This document shows, piece by piece, positions 60,233-64,000 of a stretch of DNA of 64,000 nt. Origin of the DNA: Hyphomonas sp. CY54-11-8. GTDB taxonomy: Bacteria; Pseudomonadota; Alphaproteobacteria; Caulobacterales; Hyphomonadaceae. The notes under the pieces are model-generated. The model was not told where the DNA came from. It did not search any database and saw only the letters and a program-made list of their open reading frames with translations. A program made the position numbers and the translations under genes. Location of the stretch: the NCBI RefSeq assembly GCF_000682735.1, contig NZ_AWFD01000001.1:558001-622000 (forward strand), read 5' to 3'. The stretch's first letter is position 1. Every line of letters begins with the position of its first letter.

Positions 60233-61099
60233 GTGAATGCAGTTATAGGAATGTTGGTGACGGTTGCCATGGTGTTTGGCGGCTACCTTCTGGCCGGCGG
60301 CAAGATGGAAATCATCACACATGCCCTTCCGTTCGAAGGCATGATGATCGGCGGTGCGGCGCTCGGGGCGTTTCTGGCCGGCAACGATCTGACAACGATC
60401 AAACATACGGTCGGTGACATTGTGTCGGTTTTCAAAGGACCGAAGTGGAAAAAGCAGGATTATCAGGACCTTCTTTGCCTGATGCATGAGCTGCTGAACG
60501 TGCTCAAGCAGAATCCGGTCGATATCGAACCGCACATTGAGGCGCCGAATGAGTCCGAGATTTTTGCGAAGTACCCGAAGATCCTGAAGGACCACTCAGC
60601 CGTCGAGATGATCTGCGATACGATCCGTTCCATGATCATGAACTTCGATAATGTTCATCAGGTCGAGGAATTGCTGGAAGCTCAGCTAGAAGGCCTGCAG
60701 GAGGACAGTCTGCACGGCGCCCACGCGCTGCAGAACATGGCAGATGCGCTGCCAGCACTCGGGATCGTTGCGGCTGTTCTTGGTGTGATCAAGACAATGG
60801 CCGCCATCGACAAGCCGCCGGAAATTCTCGGCGGTATGATTGGCGGTGCGCTTGTCGGGACGTTCCTCGGCGTTTTCCTTGCCTACGGGATCGTCGGGCC
60901 GTTCGCCAACAAGGTGAAGCACAACCGCACAGAAGAGCATTTCTTCTATGCCACGATTGGCGGACTTCTCGTGTCCAACCTCCATCACAATCCGGTCAAC
61001 ATTTCGGTAGAGGTGGCTCGCCGTCACGCGCCGGCGCGGGTTCGCCCGACGTTTGATGATGTCGAGCAGGCAATCCGGGAGCTGAAAAAGGCGGCATGA
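60233..61099 (+). CDS. motA: Flagellar stator protein MotA
   Basis: A 288-residue stator subunit starting at GTG 60233, with TTGAGCAG-type spacing upstream. Four helices: residues 1-22, 33-52, about 170-190 and 200-225. Signatures: GGAALGAFLAGNDLTTIKHTVGDIVSVFKGPKWKKQDYQDLLCLMHELL, LEAQLEGLQEDSLHGAHALQNMADALPALGIVAAVLGVIKTMAAIDKPPEILGGMIGGALVGTFLGVFLAYGIVGPFANK. The charged loop for torque (ES/RPTFDDVEQAIR) is near the end. It overlaps the next gene by four bases. Confidence 0.96.
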   Translation: MNAVIGMLVTVAMVFGGYLLAGGKMEIITHALPFEGMMIGGAALGAFLAGNDLTTIKHTVGDIVSVFKGPKWKKQDYQDLLCLMHELLNVLKQNPVDIEPHIEAPNESEIFAKYPKILKDHSAVEMICDTIRSMIMNFDNVHQVEELLEAQLEGLQEDSLHGAHALQNMADALPALGIVAAVLGVIKTMAAIDKPPEILGGMIGGALVGTFLGVFLAYGIVGPFANKVKHNRTEEHFFYATIGGLLVSNLHHNPVNISVEVARRHAPARVRPTFDDVEQAIRELKKAA

Positions 61100-62847
61100 A
61101 GCGGCTTTGCCTTCTCCTTCTGCTCAGCAGCTGTCTCGCGCCGGTCTCCCTGGCGTTTGAGGACACTGGTGGCGTATCCGGAGTGGAGGAGGGGCAGCCA
61201 ACTCAGCTGACCAGCGAACTGGACCAGTTCGTTCGTGACGCCATTGATGAGGGCCTGTTGACCCCGAAAGGGGAGGCGGAGACGGAGGTTGAGCCTGCAC
61301 TGGAAGAGGTGCTGCCGGCCGGCGTACGTCGGCGCCAGGCGGCGCCCTTTCCGGTCGAGGTTGATTGCGACGGACCATACCCGCTGGATTTCGGCGAGTT
61401 CGTGCGGTTTGACCGGTATCAGCAGATTTACACGTTCCAGGAAAACGCCTCCGGCATGTCCGGTGACGCCGCAGGACTGGACGGTATCCAGCTCGCCAAA
61501 GCCTATCTGGCGCTCGGGCTCTATTCTGAAGCGGGCATGGTGCTGAAGTCGACTCCGGGGCCCGTTGCGGCAGCGTACCGCAAAGTCGCCAGCCTGATGG
61601 AGAACCGGGCCGAGGCTGATGTGGACTATTTCCGCAAACTGTCGGAATGCCGCGAAGAAGCGGGCGTCTGGCTTGGAGCAGCGCTGTTGGCAAGCGATCA
61701 GGACGAAGGTGTCCAAACCTTCAATGAGAACCTGAACGGCTTCCGCAAATTGCCTTTCCGGCTGCGCGCTGATCTGACCGCAATGGTTGTCCCGCAACTG
61801 GATAAGCGCGGCGAGCGGATCCTGCCCGTGAAGCTTCTCGCAGATTTTACGCCGGACCAGGTCGGTGAGGCATCCCAACTGCAGTTCGTCAAAGCGATCA
61901 TCGATCTCGGTGAAAACCGTCCGGATGCAGACAAGACGGTGAGAGCGTTTCTGAGTGAACCTTTGTTTCAGGAGCAGGCGCTGGCGGTGCTTATGCGGCA
62001 CGACAAGCCACTGAGCGATGTGCATGAAGAGATTCTGCTGGGCGAACTGATGAAAAAATTCGGTCAGACCGGCAATGACCGGGAGCTCGCAGCCAGCCTT
62101 CAATATGCATTGCAAGAATTGAGTGGCAGTTCGCATTACCAGCCAATCATGGAACTAGCCGGCATGCCGGCTTTGCAAAACGACGCAGCGCAGACGGAAA
62201 TCCGCCGCCAGTTCGTCAATGGATTGGAGCGCGATCTCGCCAGCGACAATCGGCTGCGTAATCTGGCGGCTATCAACGCACTGGTTTCTGATCCGGGGAT
62301 TCTCGAAGTCGCCCCGGAACGCACAACACTTTACCTATCAGGCGCCACGCTGGCGGTCCGCTTTGGTCTTGTCTCGCTGACGCGCGTTCTGATGAAGCGG
62401 GAAGACGCGGATGACGCCGTGATTGCCGAGCTCGCGAACCTCGAGTTCCGGCGCGGGGACTATGACGCTGTGGCGAACTGGGCGCAGGCCTATCCGAAAA
62501 ATGCCCCGCTGAACCTTCTGGCTGCCGAAAGTGCGATCCGGAAGGGAGATGCGGCGGCCTTGCGTGTTTATGAGCAGCGCATCGACCTGGAGCCGGAAAC
62601 CGTTCTGGCACTCATAGAACTGGATGCGGCGTCCAATCGCTGGCTGGTCTCTGATGCGATCTACGATGTGGCGGCGAACTTAGCCGACCCGGTTCAAAAA
62701 CAGCGCTCAGAAAGAGTGTTCGCCATGCGTCAGGCTGCCAGGGATTTGTCGAAGCCGGCACGGGCAAGGCTGGCGATGTCCAAAGTTGCGTCTGTCCTCG
62801 GCAAGCCGGATCCATCCTCAGAACAAGTCACCGGAGGCGCGCACTAA
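61096..62847 (+). CDS. Large exported helical protein of unknown function in the stator operon
   Basis: A 583-residue protein with a signal peptide (KRLCLLLLLSSCLAPVSLA); LSSC could also be a lipobox. The mature protein starts with an acidic, low-complexity stretch, then many short helical pairs resembling TPR/SEL1-like repeats (for example QLAKAYLALGLYSEAGMVL, AELANLEFRRGDYDAVANWAQAYPKNAPLNLLAAESAIRKGDA). It overlaps motA by four bases and flgF by one, so it is made together with stator and rod proteins. A periplasmic scaffold or stator-associated role is plausible. No family is recognised. Confidence 0.75.
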   Translation: MKRLCLLLLLSSCLAPVSLAFEDTGGVSGVEEGQPTQLTSELDQFVRDAIDEGLLTPKGEAETEVEPALEEVLPAGVRRRQAAPFPVEVDCDGPYPLDFGEFVRFDRYQQIYTFQENASGMSGDAAGLDGIQLAKAYLALGLYSEAGMVLKSTPGPVAAAYRKVASLMENRAEADVDYFRKLSECREEAGVWLGAALLASDQDEGVQTFNENLNGFRKLPFRLRADLTAMVVPQLDKRGERILPVKLLADFTPDQVGEASQLQFVKAIIDLGENRPDADKTVRAFLSEPLFQEQALAVLMRHDKPLSDVHEEILLGELMKKFGQTGNDRELAASLQYALQELSGSSHYQPIMELAGMPALQNDAAQTEIRRQFVNGLERDLASDNRLRNLAAINALVSDPGILEVAPERTTLYLSGATLAVRFGLVSLTRVLMKREDADDAVIAELANLEFRRGDYDAVANWAQAYPKNAPLNLLAAESAIRKGDAAALRVYEQRIDLEPETVLALIELDAASNRWLVSDAIYDVAANLADPVQKQRSERVFAMRQAARDLSKPARARLAMSKVASVLGKPDPSSEQVTGGAH

Positions 62848-63584
62848 TGTCAAACGCCATCTACGCTATGCTCGGACGTCAGCAGGGATTGATGCAGGAA
62901 ATGCAGGTTGTCGCGAACAATCTCGCAAACTCAAGCACCACTGGTTATAAGTCCGACCGCGCCCTGTTCGGAGAGTTTCTTGTTGCTACAGGATCCCAGT
63001 CATCCTCACTCTCCATGGGTGGCCTGGCCGGGCACAGTTTTGCAATGGCGCAAGGGGCGCTCAAGATCACCGGCGGAGAAATGGATCTTGCGATCCAGGG
63101 CGATGGCTTCTTTCTGGTCAACACGGAGCAGGGGCAACGCCTGACCCGGGCCGGCCATTTCCAACTGTCTACGGATGGTCAACTGGTTGACATGAACGGC
63201 AGCGCCGTTCTGAGTTCCGGTGGGACACCCATCAATATTCCTCAAAATGCGAGCGAGATACGCGTTGCTGCAGATGGGACCGTGACAATCAGCGCGGGTG
63301 ATGGCCTGCCGCCACAAGAAGTCGGTCAGATTGGCGTGGTCACCGTCGACGAGGAAGCCACGCTGGTGCGCGACTCAAACTCCTATTTCTCCGCGCCGGA
63401 CGGTCACAGACCGGCGGAAAACAATGAAATTGTCCAGGGTGCATTGGAGCAATCCAATGTGTCTCCTGTCCTTGAGGTCGCGCGCATGATCGAAGTGCAG
63501 CGCGCCTACGAAGCCGGGCAAGCCCTGTTCGAGCGCGAGGATCAGCGCGTTAGCCAGATCATCAGTGCAATTCGTAATGGATAA
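62847..63584 (+). CDS. flgF: Flagellar proximal-rod protein FlgF
   Basis: A 245-residue rod protein. The N-terminus AIYAMLGRQQGLMQEMQVVANNLANSSTTGYKSDRALFGEFLV, the D1 block GEMDLAIQGDGFFLVNTEQGQRLTRAGHFQLSTDGQLVDMNGSAVL, and the C-terminus VQGALEQSNVSPVLEVARMIEVQRAYEAGQALFEREDQRVSQII are all clear. It is followed by flgG after 34 bases with a GGAGCAGG ribosome site. Confidence 0.95.
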   Translation: MSNAIYAMLGRQQGLMQEMQVVANNLANSSTTGYKSDRALFGEFLVATGSQSSSLSMGGLAGHSFAMAQGALKITGGEMDLAIQGDGFFLVNTEQGQRLTRAGHFQLSTDGQLVDMNGSAVLSSGGTPINIPQNASEIRVAADGTVTISAGDGLPPQEVGQIGVVTVDEEATLVRDSNSYFSAPDGHRPAENNEIVQGALEQSNVSPVLEVARMIEVQRAYEAGQALFEREDQRVSQIISAIRNG

Positions 63585-63618
63585 GAAGAAGAGCAGCAGG
63601 TAAGAGAAGGAGCAGGAC

Positions 63619-64000
63619 GTGAAATCTCTACAAATCGCCGCGACAGGGATGGCCGCACAGCAAATGCGGGTCGACGTCATCTCGAACAATATCGCAAACA
63701 TGAGTACCGCAGCCTACCGGCCGCGGTCCGCCGAGTTTTCCGATCTCGTCTATCAGCAATATCTGACGCCGGGCACATCGACCTCCCAGGTCGGAACGCT
63801 TGTCCCAGCAGGGATCCAGATCGGCACCGGGGTTCGTCCGTCCACGGTCTCGATGGAACTGACCCAAGGGGCGTTGAACCCCACGGACGCAGAACTGGAT
63901 CTCGCCATCGACGGTTCGGGATATTTCGAGATCACGCTTCCCTCCGGGGAATCTGCCTACACGCGAGACGGCAAGTTCAATCGCGGGCAGGACGGACAGA
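63619..64000 (+). CDS. flgG: Flagellar distal-rod protein FlgG, 3' end outside the window
   Basis: The GTG start at 63619 has a good ribosome site (GGAGCAGGAC). The 127 visible residues include SLQIAATGMAAQQMRVDVISNNIANMSTAAYRPRSAEFSDLVYQQY, VPAGIQIGTGVRPSTVSMELTQGALNPTDAELDLAIDGSGYFEI and a TRDGKFNR block, all typical of FlgG. The gene runs off the window edge. Confidence 0.95.
   Translation, partial: MKSLQIAATGMAAQQMRVDVISNNIANMSTAAYRPRSAEFSDLVYQQYLTPGTSTSQVGTLVPAGIQIGTGVRPSTVSMELTQGALNPTDAELDLAIDGSGYFEITLPSGESAYTRDGKFNRGQDGQ

Overview
The window reads as a chromosome segment of a GC-rich, flagellated alphaproteobacterium. The best guess is Hyphomonadaceae or a near relative. This is inferred from a CckA hybrid kinase, a CpdR-type receiver next to an N-formylglutamate amidohydrolase, a flagellar gene set with DUF6468 and MotE proteins, and TTAA-type (CtrA-like) boxes. 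No database search was possible, so the taxon is an inference.

Layout. 1-3317: cckA (5' end outside the window), a TrmO-like methyltransferase and a small membrane protein. 3318-10640: an accessory island. It starts with a repeat that breaks at base 3690 into the 3' end of trbL, followed by trbF-trbG-trbI and a DUF2274 gene. Then come a LysR gene, a GST/Rieske-like/DoxX operon with a divergent MarR gene and two operator palindromes, and a complete tRNA-Arg(CCG) beside a 5'-half copy of a tRNA-Arg. 10781-11782: a TraB/GumN lipoprotein. 12140-23252: a surface polysaccharide locus with WbpD-, WbpB- and WbpE-like enzymes, an SDR epimerase, a second sugar aminotransferase, a GT2, a pyruvyl transferase, a flippase, a polysaccharide deacetylase and an acyltransferase. 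23225-28200: housekeeping genes mixed with repeats and a 5'-truncated selD. 28198-32516: HisN-like phosphatase, HTH regulator, a probable small RNA, N-formylglutamate amidohydrolase, cpdR, a TetR gene with its operator, tRNA-Val and tRNA-Leu.

32842-43852 is the most unusual part. A plus-strand run encodes otsA-otsB-GH15, then a circularly permuted ATP-grasp, an alpha-E protein, a transglutaminase-like protein and Anbu, a proteasome-related peptidase. It converges on a minus-strand operon of a retropepsin-like RimK-associated protease, a membrane protein with an inactive transglutaminase domain, and a RimK-like ligase. Two peptide-ligase/protease systems thus lie tail to tail. A three-gene export operon follows (cytochrome c, Tat-exported sugar-lactone oxidase, Tat-exported PLP enzyme).

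47247 to the end is flagellar: motE-DUF6468-fliL (minus) divergent from fliF-fliH-fliN-fliP-fliG (plus); motB-flgE-flgK-flgL-flgI (minus); then a divergent FliM-like gene, motA, an unknown 583-residue exported protein, flgF and the start of flgG. CckA and CpdR belong to the phosphorelay that controls CtrA in related bacteria, and CtrA-like boxes precede flgE and lie between fliL and fliF, so the two ends of the window may be linked by regulation.
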